From the NCBI RefSeq assembly GCF_002234675.1, contig NC_019879.2, positions 26,534,773 to 26,598,772 of the forward strand: 64,000 nucleotides of DNA. The letters run 5' to 3'. Under the pieces are notes generated by a model that ran no database searches, had not been told where the DNA came from, and saw only the letters and a list, made by a program, of their open reading frames with translations. A program made the position numbers and the translations under genes. Origin of the DNA: Oryzias latipes (lineage: Eukaryota; Chordata; Actinopteri; Beloniformes; Adrianichthyidae). Of this stretch, positions 14,355-26,178 are shown one piece after another (within the stretch, counting starts at the first letter, position 1; each line of letters begins with the position of its first letter).

Positions 14355-14730
14355 AGACCTACTGTGATGAAAATTGCGTGTTTTAACATGTTTTTGTGCC
14401 ATTTTACTGATGAGCCATTTTATTATGGAAATTAAGAACCAAATCGGATTTCTGGGTTTTTCTTTATACAAAACATTGTAAATGAAGAACAGACAAAAGA
14501 AATGTGATTTGAAAAAGAACATATGTGACGTAGAGTATGGGCTAGGCGGGGCTACACTCTACAATGGTCCCGCCCACAAAAGAACTATTGTTCTGCAGAA
14601 ACTATCTCCTAGAAAACGACAGTTTTTTGGGGGGGGGGCTAAAAACGGCATAATCATAATTAAAAGACTACCGAGAATGCTTTTAATAAAGCTTAAAAGG
14701 TGATTAGAGTGGGGCTTTATAGCAAAGTTT
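14355..14730 (+). mobile_element. MITE of the AAAGtCCCACTC family
   Basis: It shares ordered landmarks with copies at 18690, 31005 and 36025: 'gatgaaaat', 'aacatgtttttgtg', 'tcctagaaaacgaca', 'ggcataatcataatt', 'aaaagacta' and 'agtggggcttta' at the end. The element is non-coding. The orientation assigned is that of the majority landmark order. Confidence 0.6.
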
Positions 14731-15744
14731 ACCAATTGCTTTTCTACAGTAACTAACATTAAACATAGAAGTGCCTTATCAGAAATGTAATCAAATTGAC
14801 CAGGTGGTTTCCTTATAGCACTAAAACCAATCTCCTCCAAAAAGCATGAAGATAAACTGTAAGTAGAATGGTGCAGAAAATTCCCCCCAATTCTTTTTCT
14901 TCATTCAAAAGCACCCCCACACAGATAAAAGGCCCAAATCATTAACCCAGCCAACAGTTGACAGGAAAGCATGATGAAAAACACAGGCTTTGCTGGCACC
15001 TAAAAAGGGGAAGAAGCAGAGAAATGTGGTAGGGCATCTCTATGCATAAGCAAGTCCGTTTTTAAATCCTCAATTAAAAATTCTTCAGTTAACGAAGATT
15101 TTTGAAGTAAAACATCAAGTAAACCCTCCAAATTTGGATGAGTCATACTAAGAAGTAAGTTTCTTCATTTACAAAAGGGCCTTCAATAGCTTTAAAAAAA
15201 ACAAAACAAGTATTGACAGCAACATTCAAGAGGTTTATAAGCTTGAAATCTAAGTAGAGAAAGAGTATTGGTTAAGGAGAGGTACCAATCCCTCAACAAA
15301 TGAATTCCCCCAACACTCACAGGACCAAATCAATAAAATGCAATAAAAGGGCCTTCCAATTCAGTCAAGCACAAGCTTGTTAACTTTTCACAGAAGGTTT
15401 TAATACAACCTCAGATTGCAGTCTGAACTGCATAGATTTTTTTAAAGTTCTCTCCATCAAAACTTTTCATAAGCTGTTTATCAAGAATGTGAGGTATACC
15501 GAGGTGTGTTGTTTATTAGGTGTTGCTAGTTCAGCGTTTACCAGAACTCCAAGACTGCATAAGTTCATTTCTACAGAACTGCTCCACATTTCCAGAGAGA
15601 TTAATTAGCCCAGTTAACCCAAGACATTCAGGTTGGAAACCAAGAACTCCTGCACTATCTGCAGGTAAAACCCAGATTTTATCCAACAAACGTATGGTAA
15701 ATGATAAAGAACACATGTCCAGATTGACTTTTTAGTTTAGGCTA

Positions 15745-16510
15745 CAGTGCATGGTGGAGTAGGGGTTAGGACTTTAGCCTCACAGCATAAAGGCTCTTGA
15801 TTGAATCCCAGAACACACAACCCTGTATTTTATCCAGGTGTGGGACCGGCACAGGGAAACCTAGACTTGGGCCCCCTTGTGGCTACATTGTTGGGCAGTA
15901 GCATAAAGGCTCTTGCCTAAGGACCCACACTGGATCACACCTCCTGAAAAAATAAACCCTGCTTTCCCATGTGCCAGCCCTACACAGTCAACTAAGCCAT
16001 CCAGACATTAATTTGTCCCTAAGTGTGAATGGGAATGTGTTTAATTGCAACTGGACTGGTAACCTGTCCAGGGTGTACAGTGGTCCTTCACTATATCGCA
16101 GCCCATCTTACATCATTCATCTTGCAGTTTTTCAGTCCAATTTTGGCTTTTTTTAACAGTGCAATGTGTTCTGATTGGCTGCTGACCTTGTCAATCATTC
16201 GCCTCCATGCCTTGTCTCTTGTAGATAATATTTTCAGTTTGCCAAATCTCTATTAACCTTCAATGGTGATCTGATATTTGTTTTTATTCTACAATACTGG
16301 ACTTATTTTCTACGAAGTGTGTAGTAGGGGTCTTACAGCCTTCAAATATAAATAATTCTACTTCATGGATTTCCCCCTTATTTTTAGAGTGTAAATGAGG
16401 GAACAATATAGTACCCTGTTTTTAAACAACAATCCCTGGAATGGGCAACACCATGACCCCACAAGGAATTAAGGGGATTCAGAAAATGGACGAATAGCTG
16501 GATGGACTTA
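15745..16510 (+). mobile_element. Composite: type A SINE broken by other repeats
   Basis: A type A SINE head ('gtgcatggtggagtaggggt') lies at 15750 and its tail ('gactggtaacctgtccaggg', then 'gaatgggcaacaccatgacc', ending in GGATGGA) at 16050-16510. Between them sits a minus-orientation SINE of another family (about 15805-15990, with 'ttttatccaggtgtgggacc' and a tRNA-like head on the minus strand) and a MITE at 16078-16415. The segments read as successive insertions into one SINE. Confidence 0.5.
16078..16415. mobile_element. MITE with CAGTGGTCC ends
   Basis: The left end reads 'cagtggtccttcactatatc'. The right end is diverged but still shows 'aaatgaggga'. The element interrupts a type A SINE exactly between 'cagggtgta' and its downstream tail. 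Related ends occur at 19489-19510 ('cgataaacgagggatcactg'), 6920-6944 and 20381-20640 (minus). Confidence 0.5.
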
Positions 16511-17575
16511 TAAGCTTGCTACAGTAAAAGTTCCCAGCAGACCTCACAGATTCTCTATGCTGATGACTATATGCTGTTAGTTCAGCTAAACCAGTGAACA
16601 AAGTAACACAAAACAGTGAGTGAGTGAAACAATGCTATTCTTTTGAGGTCTAGGATTTTTTCACATTTCAAAACTTTAACGGGTTTTGACTCGTCACTTG
16701 TTTCCGAATTGCTAAACAACTTTTGTATCAACAACTTTTGGTCAACTAAAGTCAAGCTAATAATGTTTTTTAAAAAAATTACCCCTTTATTTGTGAAAAA
16801 ACAAGTCAGGTTTACTATAAGAATTCTCTAAAAGCGTGGAAACATGGGTGCTACATCATTCATCTGCTTCATTAGCACCTCACTGTAAAACCATTCATGC
16901 GCCACAATGAGCAAGTTACACAACAGAGAACAAAGTAAAGATAATGAAGTCAAGGCAAAGACAAAGTGGCATTAAGCGTGTGCATCAGCTGACCTGACGG
17001 TATGACAGTGAAGGCTCCAGTTTCACAAGGTCAAACCAAAGGACGACCACACAGATCGTCACGAGCAGAAGGGCGCAGAGCTCAGGACTAAAAACGAGGG
17101 GGGGGGGTGAATCAACAAAAGTGTGTCATCAGCATCCCTGCGGCCAGCTGGGAGCATTAAGTGAGTTGACATGAGCCACTGAGCCTCCCTCTTTCCTCCT
17201 TGCTCCTCTCTCCGATTTTTTTTTTTCCTTTGCGTTTTTCTCCTCCATATGGCAGAGTCCACCTCCTCCCCTCCCCCTGCCCTGCTGCACACTCTATTGA
17301 AATGGCCTCTCTCCCACATAAAACCTACGCTTGCCTGCACAGGCATCCTCAATCCCGAAGCCATGTCTCATTTACAGTTAGACTGTGAAGGCTCCTCCAA
17401 AGATGTAAGTCCTCCTTTAGCACTTCCTCCACCTTTTGACCAGGAATTTTGCACATAATTGGTGGAGGTGGAGGTGGTGGTGGGGGGGTGGGGGGGGACA
17501 GTTACATCCAATGGGTGTCAAGGAGGCAGTTATGAATCTACAACTCATTCCTGTTTCAGAAAGATCAATTCTGAA
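16511..17575. other. Non-coding DNA, no gene recognised
   Basis: AT-rich to about 16950. A G-run at about 17098-17107 and a T-run near 17216-17227 flank a modestly GC-richer segment. The overlapping 60-100 codon frames on both strands at 17059-17458 show no domain and are low-complexity. Confidence 0.5.
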
Positions 17576-18369
17576 TAGGGCTGGGCGATAAAACGATAAT
17601 TATCGTTATTGCGATATTACCTTTTTTCGATAGTGAAATGACTCTATTGCGATAAACTTTCGTTTTAAATGAACACGGGAGAAATCCCCGGAAGACCCGC
17701 CCTCTTGTCCAATCAGAATTAAGTATCACAGGGCTAGACCAATCACTGAATAAACTGCGCCACGTCTAGTTAGAGTGAACGTTATTTACAAGCTAGGATG
17801 TAAGCTAGTATCTGCATGCGTTGCAAATCCTAACACTTGCAGAAAATGAATGTTCCGTCTGAAGAGAAGTTAACAAACTCGAGCCAAGCGGGCGCAGATG
17901 AAGGTTCAAGAGGCATTGTAGGACGGACCGGCCCGAAAAGTTCCGCCGTGTGGACGTTTTTCGGTTATCTAAAGTCGGATAAAAGTCAAAGTAACGTCTA
18001 CTGCAAATTGTGCCAAAGATACGTTTCTAATAAATGTGGAAATACCACCAACCTTTTTTCTCACTTAAAGCAGCACCACCCCCTCGAGCATGCTCAATGC
18101 CAGACTTCAAAAACAACGGTAAGACCTGCGCTGCAGTTTTTTTTATATTATATTTTTTATATTGACATAATTGTGTGTCAATTTTTTGTCTATTTTTCTG
18201 TTAAACTTGAAAGTTCAAACATTTGAATTTATTTGTGGTCTTTTAAAACTGTGTGCAATAAAGATTACTTTGAAAAATATAGTTATTTGATATCGTTTTT
18301 AATATCGTTATCGCACAATATGAAAAAAACAATATCGTGATATGAAAAATCCAATATCGCCCAGCCCTA
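17576..18369 (+). mobile_element. hAT transposon carrying a BED zinc-finger mini-gene
   Basis: The terminal inverted repeat TAGGGCTGGGCGATA at the left is matched exactly by TATCGCCCAGCCCTA at the right. The element is flanked by a perfect 8-bp target duplication ATTCTGAA (17568-17575 and 18370-18377), the hallmark of hAT insertions. Subterminal DNA is rich in TATCG/CGATA motifs. It is 794 bp, too short for a hAT transposase, so it is non-autonomous for transposition. It nevertheless holds an open frame for a BED-type zinc finger with an in-frame splice donor and an AATAAA signal at 18257-18262. Perfect ends and flanks suggest a fairly recent insertion. Confidence 0.93.
17846..18226 (+). CDS. 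BED-type zinc-finger protein inside hAT element
   Basis: BED fingers are DNA-binding domains found at the N-terminus of hAT transposases and in host ZBED proteins derived from them. Seen here: an N-terminal Ser/Lys/Gly-rich leader of about 30 residues, the aromatic VWTFF segment (35-39), Cys53 and Cys56 (CKLC), and His73 with His77/His78 (HLKQHH), the expected zinc ligands. The ATG at 17846 was chosen because an upstream extension uses only TTG. The frame is open for 126 residues if unspliced. At codon 91, right after the finger, the sequence ACG|GTAAGA is a near-consensus donor in phase 0 (exon end 18118). Beyond the donor the residues become hydrophobic and low-complexity, like intron read-through. 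So it may be exon 1 of a once longer transposase gene, or a stand-alone finger protein ending at 18226 with the AATAAA at 18257. No transposase catalytic domain follows in the element. Confidence 0.7.
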   Translation: MNVPSEEKLTNSSQAGADEGSRGIVGRTGPKSSAVWTFFGYLKSDKSQSNVYCKLCQRYVSNKCGNTTNLFSHLKQHHPLEHAQCQTSKTTVRPALQFFLYYIFYIDIIVCQFFVYFSVKLESSNI

Positions 18370-18689
18370 ATTCTGAAAATACAATTTTAATAGAATATGC
18401 AAAAAACCTGAAGTCTACATAATCCCCGCTGCAGAGGTGAGCCTTCGGTGAACGACATCCTTCTTCCATGAACCTCCAACTCTGCCTGCTGACTCTCTAG
18501 AGATCCTACATCCCTCTGCTTTGCGACTTGCGGCGAACCGCAACGATTGGGCATAGGCAGCTCGGAGCTGATCACCTCCTTCAAATGGGCTAAGAAGAGT
18601 GGCAGTGGGTCTTCAAGAAACATGGATATGATGAACAAAGAAGGTCTTCTTCCTAAACAGACGACAGGTCTTCCATCAGGCCAGACATC

Positions 18690-19405
18690 ATCTCAAAGGC
18701 CCACTCTGATGAAAATGTTTTTTTTCGTGTGTGTGTTTTTAACATGTTTTTTTTCTCATGATGGAGAACATGTATAAAAGAATTTACGATTAAAACTGCA
18801 TTTGAGTATGTCTTTATTCAAATTCTGGTGAATAGATGTGGGGAGTAGATGAAAAAAGTGCTGTTTTAAATAGTTACAGTGGAAATGTAGAAACTGAAAT
18901 GGGCGGGCCTAAGTCTTACCCCACTCCTCCTCCGCCCCCGACGCACACCCCGGCCCGCTCACGCTAAAGTGTGCAACGAATGATGATCGTTCAACGCCCA
19001 TGGGCGGTAGTGAACTGCAATTCTCATAAAATAAATCTGATGTTAGCTTTCACATTTTTCCCTAAAAATGTTGCATTGACCAGAGAAAAGGATTAAATTA
19101 TTTGGTCACAGCAAAATTTCACAGAAGACCTTGGTGGGCAGCCTGTACGCTTATGTTGGGGCTGTAAGCTAGCGGCATTGCCTGTAAACGGAGCTCGGGA
19201 TGGGGGGATGGGGGTGGCTCCACGCCAACAGTCCTGCCCACAGCTCAAAGATGAATTCCCAATAAACTACTGCCACTTTGCAGAAATCAGACCTAAAATG
19301 ACAACAAGGTTTTAGATTTTGGCTAAAAACTCCAGAATCATAACTAACAGACCACTGCGAATACTTTTAAAATTGATCAAAAGAAAGATATAGTGGGGCT
19401 TTAAA
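18690..19405 (+). mobile_element. MITE of the AAAGtCCCACTC family
   Basis: Starts 'caaaggcccactctgatgaa' and ends 'agtggggcttta', so the two ends are inverted repeats of each other. The internal order of landmarks ('aacatg', 'gatggagaacatgtataaaa', 'gagtatgtctttattcaaat', 'gctgtaagctagc', 'ccagaatcataac', 'agaccactgcgaa') matches the copies at 31005 and 36025. No coding capacity. Confidence 0.65.
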
Positions 19406-21119
19406 ACATCTAAATTTATTATTAAAGATACGGATAACAACTTTGCAGGTTTCACATATAGCAGGTTATTTTTAGAATAAAAACCCAGCGATAAACGAGG
19501 GATCACTGTATATTCATCACATGTGTTACATGGGGAAATTCATAGCTGAATCGACTTGTGCGCTGTCCATGGTGCTGAAGCAAAACATTTAGCCTAACTT
19601 TGGATTGTTGGGTGTTTAAAATAAATACAAACGATAGCCAACAGAGTTTTTTCAATTTAAAAAAAATCACAATCCAAAATTAGTTCTCATTATTCTGATT
19701 AATTCTTTGTTATCTGGCTCTTTTGATTAGTTGGCCAGCATCCCTTAAAGCTGTGAGCTGTAAATCGTATGTCTGCCAACCTGCTTCAGAATTCATGCCA
19801 TGAGTAATCATGATGAATTGACACAAACAAATTTGCAGTAAGGCCATCCTCACTTCAGAGTTTTCTGCCTGAGCGCACAACTGATGTTACCTCTGGACAA
19901 AACATAAAAATATTCCTCACGCCCATAACTCATTGCTTTGACTGATCTGTGGAAACCCAGAGGATAGACTGCTTCTGCAACAGTAACATAACCTTCAAAT
20001 ATGATAAACAGACGGAGCCATGACGAGCAAAACAAAGCAGAAGCAAAACAACTATAACTTTAAAAACATAAATTGTCGGTAGAGTGCACCATCAACTCAC
20101 CTCCACTTGATTTATTGTTGTGGAAGGCAGACATGCAAACAGGTTTTCTGCTACAAACACTTTGAGTTGAAGGTGTGGACTTAAGACTAGATTTAAACAA
20201 AAGGATGGGAAATAGAATCCCTGAATCCCACTTCAGTGCAGAAAGCATTTGGAAACATAAGTCATCCAATTCAGATTTGATAAATCCATGCACCACCAGT
20301 TTGTGAGCCTTACTGTGAGAATCACACACATGAAAGGTAATGGAAGACAAACATTTGAAAATCTCATGTACTATAATGCAGTGGTCACAGTTTATTGTGG
20401 GAGTTGTTTAAAAAAAAAAACCAGCAATGGACAAATCTAAGCAGTAATTATTTTTGACAATTGTTACAGATGTTTTAAGGCTGTAAAAATCCTCACTACA
20501 CACTTTTCTCAGACAGACATGAACCTTCTCACACTATTCTCTCCAGTTTGAATTTAAAAAGTTCAAACCTTCATTGAAAAATAAGCCCAGTTATATAGAA
20601 TGAAAACAAAGATCTGATTACGATACAAGATTTATGTAAATTTGCCAAACTGAACCAATTCTGTATAAAGCACAGGGCAGTGTGAAGATTATATTACGGT
20701 ACAATAGTCTATAGTCAATCAGAATGCATAGCACAGTGTGCTGTTAAACAAGGCATGCAAACTCGCACTAAAAAAAATAAGTAAACAACGAGAACACGAA
20801 ACAGGAACTATGATGTAGCGAGCGAACACTGTGCAGAACTTCTAGATTATGCGATTCTTGTTATTCAAGAAAGAAATCAGCTTTTACAAGAAAATCACAA
20901 GTTAAAGAGTTCACTGATGTTATTTTACTTAAGAACCAATGAATAAATACCCTTTTGAAATAAATCTAAAAAGGAAGGTTTATATTTCATATTATTATGG
21001 CCAAATTATAGAATTTGTTACTGATCATCAACAATTCCTTTTAAATAATTAAAAGCTAAGAACAATTTTGAGGCATTTTCATAAACCCACTGTGATAATC
21101 TTTTGATCTATAAGGGTTC
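19406..21119. other. Non-coding DNA with repeat pieces
   Basis: 19435-19512 ends with 'aacgagggatcactgta' and 20381-20640 reads as a minus-orientation relative; both belong to the CAGTGGTCC repeat family. No gene recognised in the rest. Confidence 0.5.
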
Positions 21120-21440
21120 CCAGTGGTCTTTTCATTATATTCTTATTATTATGAAATCAGAAAAGCTGTGTCGTTTTCTAGGAGGGCGGTAACGGTGGCG
21201 ACATTGACACCCCCCACCGCCCGTTGCTGAGAGCTCTGTTTTGCTATCTTACAGCCTTTCACAACCCCAACCTAACATAACCAATGAGATAATAATGGTA
21301 ACTGATATTGGAGCTATCCAGCCGTACAGTTTTAAGCGAGACTCAGAATGGAGTGGACCAGGGAGCTGGTGGCCTGCCCATTGTCTTTTTTACGGCAGAA
21401 ATACGTTTTTATACTAACGGCATGTTTTTGTTTTGTTTGT
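21120..21440 (-). mobile_element. MITE of the AAAGtCCCACTC family, partial
   Basis: Minus-orientation copy with 'cccagtggtctttt', 'gtcgttttctagga', 'cttacagcctttcacaaccc' (compare 40405-40430) and 'cagccgtac'. The terminal repeat at the left is lost. Confidence 0.55.
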
Positions 21441-24009
21441 TGAAAAACTCAGACATGCAATTTTGAGCTTATGAATATGAAATTAAATTGCACAAATATC
21501 ATGCAGTCAACAGTTCTTTTTCAATATCTAAGAGCTTAAAGCAATCTTTCGATATATTGATATTGTGAACCACTTTTACCTGCTTTGGTCTGCACCATTG
21601 TTCTGCGAAGTAGTTCTTTAATTTCTGGCTGTTCTCATTCTGTTCTCAGAATAAAAATGAATTATTTTAAGTGGCATGCACAGAAGAGCTGCCATCTGCC
21701 CCACTAATCCCAAGCAAACCAGCTCTGTTGAGAGGGCCATCCCTTACTTTCACATGGTCTCTCGTGCGCTGCCATTCTTGCTGTGCGTGTGCAAGTGTTG
21801 ATCTGGGTCAGCAGGCTTTGCTAACTAATGACAATCACCCTTTCAAAAGCATTTTTCAGTGAACGCTGCCCTCAAGTAATGAGGATTACGCAAGCGTTGT
21901 TTTGCCTCGTCATAGACATGCAGCATCAACAGCAAAATGTAAAAAAACAATAAAGATTACATCAAACATGTTTTTCACATTACATATTTTACTCCTTTTA
22001 CAGTTCTTTTTTTTACATAAAATGCATCAAAAACATGAAAAAAGTTGAGTAGAAAAACCCTAATGGTTGCATTTCTGTTAAAACTTTATGAATAATTTAG
22101 CAAAAAAGGAGAACAAAACAAACAAAAATCACTTGTTCAGCCAATTTCCGAACCTCCCCTTTTCACATGTCAGAGTCTTTTAAAGCTTTAGAACAGGTGA
22201 AGTTATTAAAATGTAAATGCTTAATGGATTCTGGCTTGTAGATTGAGGTTTTTATTACCTCTGTAAATCAATAAGCACAGAAATGACTCCTTTTCTCCCA
22301 ACCTGGTAAATTAATGGTTTAATATTCACTGAATTCCCAGAAGGTAATTTAAGACCAACAGTTCAACAAAAAAAAAAGACACAACAGCCTAATCAAATAT
22401 TGCAGCTCAAGATGTTGATGGAAATTGAAGACGTTTTTGCTCAAAGACAGAAAAAAAGCTGCTAATGAAAAGCTCAGCGCCATGCCAGGAAAATGTGAAA
22501 GTGCAAGAGGAGGACTCACACCTGCCCTGCGACAGCAGAGCATCCATATTTAGGCTCATCCTTCATCGCCATGTGGCTTGAGTGGCAGACCATGTCAAGA
22601 GGGGGAAAAAAATGCTGCTCCGAGGGAGTCAACTGGATGGGAACTGTGTCGCTCTCACAAAAGGAGAAAAGGATTGTGCAACTTGTTTTTACATCACATT
22701 GAAAGCCCTCATTTTTGTCTTTGTGCTCCTCATGAAGTTCTGCTCAACTGAAACTGCTCCTACTCCAGCAAATCAATGTTATGCACCAAACCTCTGCCTC
22801 TCTGTGCTTGAACCAGAGGAGCAGCACTCCAATTTTCGGGTTCTGCAGACACTTGCAGTTTTAGCCTGCATGGCTTTTAAAAATCTCTTAAACTCTTTTT
22901 TTCCTTGTCCTGCTGCATTGTGAGCTTTGGTACCTCTCAGAAACAGGAGTTTTGGTGCCTGGGTAGTACGTTTGGTTTGTGTGGGAGCTCACCTGTACTC
23001 AGGTGTGGACCAATTCACTGAATTTTCACTTGCAGATGAACCTTGAGGTGGTTTAGTGCAATGTGAATGCAAAACCCAGGTTCACCTACCTCCCAAATTT
23101 AAACTCGTATTTAAAAAAAAAATTTTTTTTTACTCCAGCTGTATACTGCTTTAGCCAGTTTAGCCACTAGATCTGAACCGTATGTAACACCATTGAACCA
23201 AATTGTGGGGAGCATGAATCGTTGCTTCATGTTCACGTTGAAAATGTCAAACATGTACGTTGTTCTAAACCTATGAAATATTTGTTATTTGTTGTTTAAT
23301 TACATTACACCAGATTTTATACAAACCAACTGCAAGCTTTATCGTCATTGCTACTTTCTAACTAGCAAAAAAAAAAAAAAGAATCCTATATTTATTTTAT
23401 TTTTTGTTGTTTTGTAATAAACCTATTATATCGAACCAAAACAAAACCGTGACCGAAAAAAATTGAGGTCTGACCCAAACAGTAGGAAAAGTGATCTGTT
23501 GCATCCCTACTTGTTGTTCACCTTCACTGCATATCAAGTGTCGTCACAGCGAATCAGCTTTCACTGAACTCTATATTTAGTTTAGCGGAACAATTCTACG
23601 ATGAGCGCTCTTCCTGACACAACCCTGCATTTTACCCGGACTGGGGACCGGCACAGGGAAACCCAGACCCGGGCCCCCTTGTGGCTACATAGGAAGGCAA
23701 TAGCGTGAAAGGTCTAAACTGTTACATCCCTAGTATGAACCCAAAAACTTCAATACTAAAGCCAATACATAAACCCCAAATGTTATTTTGGTTCCTGATC
23801 AATAGCTTTCTCTATACAGATTTCTAGAAATACCTTAAACAAAATTACATCCAAAATTACTTTAGAAAGTTTGGTCTTGTTAACACTGCTTAGAGAGACT
23901 TGTCGCTTAAACCAACAGACAACAAAAACGATATTGTTTAGCTGAACATTGCTTGAATCAAGTGTACTGCCTTTACAAGCCCAACGACATAGACAATAGG
24001 ATTCTGTTA
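21441..24009. other. Non-coding DNA, no gene recognised
   Basis: No host gene recognised. 23580-23720 holds a diverged minus-orientation SINE fragment ('cttcctgacacaaccctgca ... gaccggcacagg') of the 24027 family. The open frames at 22349-22923 have no domain signature. Confidence 0.5.
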
Positions 24010-24026
24010 GGTATTCAAATTTCAGT

Positions 24027-24247
24027 CTTCCACTTTCGGCTTCTCCCATCAGGGGTCGCCACAGCGAACAAGTCGCATGGTAAATTTGGCAATGTTTTAC
24101 GCCGGATGCCCTTCCTGACGCAACCTTCTCAAACCGGGCTTGGAACCGGCAGAGGTAGAGAAGGGAACAGGGAGCAGCCCGGAGTCGAACCCGGGTTTCA
24201 CGGACGGAAGGCGCCGCAAACCAGCACGAGCTAAACTGGCTCCCCCG
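24027..24247 (-). mobile_element. tRNA-derived SINE with 17-bp target duplication
   Basis: The element is flanked by identical 17-bp direct repeats ggtattcaaatttcagt at 24010-24026 and 24248-24264, as made by target-primed reverse transcription. Read on the minus strand it begins with a tRNA-like head: 'gggggagccagtttagctcg' with a good B-box 'gggttcgactccggg'. The body ends in the fish SINE phrase 'cgacccctgatgggagaagc'. Perfect flanks and intact boxes suggest a young copy. It is not a functional tRNA gene: the acceptor stem is not closed and a SINE body follows. Confidence 0.92.
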
Positions 24248-24299
24248 GGTATTCAAATTTCAGTATAAAAATGAAAACTATTCATTCAATACTTCAAAA

Positions 24300-24650
24300 T
24301 TCTGAACCCTTTGAGGGTTGGGGTCACAGGTTCACGGGGTTGTTGGAGCCAACCCAGCTACTGAAGGGCAAAGGCGGAACTCCCTGGACAGTTGCCAGTC
24401 TGTTCCAGAGCAACATAGAGGCACACAACAACACATTCACTCCTAAAGGGCAATTCAGAGCCACCAAATATCCTATGAAGCATGTTTTTAGACTGCGGGA
24501 GGAAACCAAAGGGCCCCGACATAACCCACACATGCACGGAGAGAACATGCAAACTCCACACAGAAAATAACCCAGCTGGGATTTGAACATGGACCTTCTT
24601 GCTGTGAGGTCAGTGCTAACCCCTACTCCGCCGTGCAGCCCTGCACTTGA
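24300..24650 (-). mobile_element. tRNA-derived SINE (type A)
   Basis: On the minus strand it begins 'ggctgcacggcggagtaggg' followed by 'gttagcactgacctcacagc', and a B-box-like 'gttcaaatccca', then the body with 'gtgtggagtttgcatgttct' and 'cctcccgcagtc'. It directly abuts the younger SINE at 24027-24247. Confidence 0.8.
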
Positions 24651-25573
24651 CAGCATCAGGTCAGGTGCAGATTGACTAAATTCAAAGGGCATTCAGTGCA
24701 GGATAGTGATACTGGTTTCACTTTTCTTGGGTGAAGAAATGCTGACGAATGTCACACCTTCACTTGAGTGGGTTTTCTTTCAAACTGCACTTTTTAGAGC
24801 AGAACATTTACCTGAAAACATCGAGAAGTTAGAGCAGCTACTCTGGTGAGAGGATGTTTGCCCAAAGGACAACAACTATGAAAAGTAAAAATAAAAACAG
24901 CCCAAAGAAGAAAACACTGCTAGTCCTCTGAGCATCACATATTTATCAGAGCCTGCAACCTCCGTCGTTCCACATCTGAGACATTTTACAACCTTACCTT
25001 GACTCCAGCTTCTCTGAATTTGCACTATGAGCTTTGTTTCCCACTGGGAATGCACAGCGCTCATGTCTTCTACTTGAATCAATTCCTTCATTCACTGGAT
25101 AGTCCGTCTGCTTTTACATTTCAGCACCAGACTTTACTTCGCAGGGAAGTGAGAGGTTTTGTTTGTTTGGTTCCCATCAGAGCAACCCCATGCTTCTGCT
25201 GAGAAGAGTCGGATTTTGTTCAATTTGTATCTTTTGGGCACTTTTGGAGTCAGAGATAATAGATTAACCCTTCAACAGTGGAGCGTTGGCTTCAGTGTGC
25301 ACTGATATGCTATACTTTACAGTAGTAAAGCAATCAACATAATTCTGATTCTGGCGTGGAGAACAGCAACTTAGCGGCACAAAGCAGAAGCTGTTGGAAT
25401 CACGTCATTTACAAGTACGTTTGTTACATTAACAGACGAAGAGTTACAGTAAATCACAGGGAGTCACAAGAGACAGCAGTGTTAACAGTCTTTTGACTAC
25501 CGTAACTCTTCAACCGTTGATGCAATTAGCATAACTCCAGTTGATTCTGACGCAGAGAAAAGCGGCCTTACAC
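24651..25573. other. Non-coding DNA, no gene recognised
   Basis: Two short direct features stand out only weakly: 'taattctgattctgg' (25338) and 'gttgattctgacgcagag' (25541). No open frame with a domain. Confidence 0.5.
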
Positions 25574-26178
25574 GAGCCAGTTTCCATTAACTAAGAAATT
25601 GTGCAAATTGGATAATTAATTTGCCTAATGGAGACACAACAGTATAGAGAGAAAAAAAAACTCACATTTGTCGGGAAAAAAAGTTTTTCCGTTTGGAAGG
25701 GGTGGGTTTTTAAGGTGTACCAAAATTGAAACTGCAATGGAAACACTTTTTTCCGAATGAAATGAGTCATATGACCAACAACGGGATACCACGCTGCACA
25801 GAGGTCCCAAAGCTCATCGAAAGTTGAGCTTTTTCACAGCTCCTCTGTAAAATCACCAACCACCATTTCCCAAAATGGTTTCCTCCGTAGCTCCTCCCAC
25901 GTGTTAGGAGCTCGCTGCTCCATGGCCTGAATAAGACACCAATGTCTGCTTTGATAGATGATGATGAGCGCTATTGCCGTGGCAGAAATTTGAATGGATT
26001 TGGTGTAAATCCAAGTATTGTTCACATCCGTCACCGTGTCTTTGAATGACTTATTGCGTGAGATGGTTTGTGTTAATTTACATAATTATGGAAATGGTGC
26101 CATTTTGAAATTTTGTTTTTTTAACATTTCTAGAGTTTCGATCAAGTTGTGCGCATATGTGTAATGGAAACGCAGCTA
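25574..26178 (-). mobile_element. Decayed DNA transposon, possibly Harbinger-like
   Basis: The left end 'gccagtttccattaac' and the reverse complement of the right end 'tagctgcgtttccattac' form imperfect inverted repeats. Inside, the minus strand (25834-26034) reads a tract ending in a Trp-Glu-Met-Val-Val-Gly-Asp-Phe-Thr-Glu-Glu-Leu segment, which recalls the start of Harbinger nuclease regions in fish elements. The frame is broken soon after. The class assignment is a guess; the inverted ends are the firmer evidence. Confidence 0.4.

Noticed and set aside
22582..22923. 113-codon plus frame with a hydrophobic stretch.
   Set aside because: It begins with GTG, has no domain and no splice context that supports it.
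24170..24250. tRNA gene on the minus strand.
   Set aside because: The B-box is good, but no closed acceptor stem forms, and a SINE body and a 17-bp target duplication follow. It is the head of a SINE.
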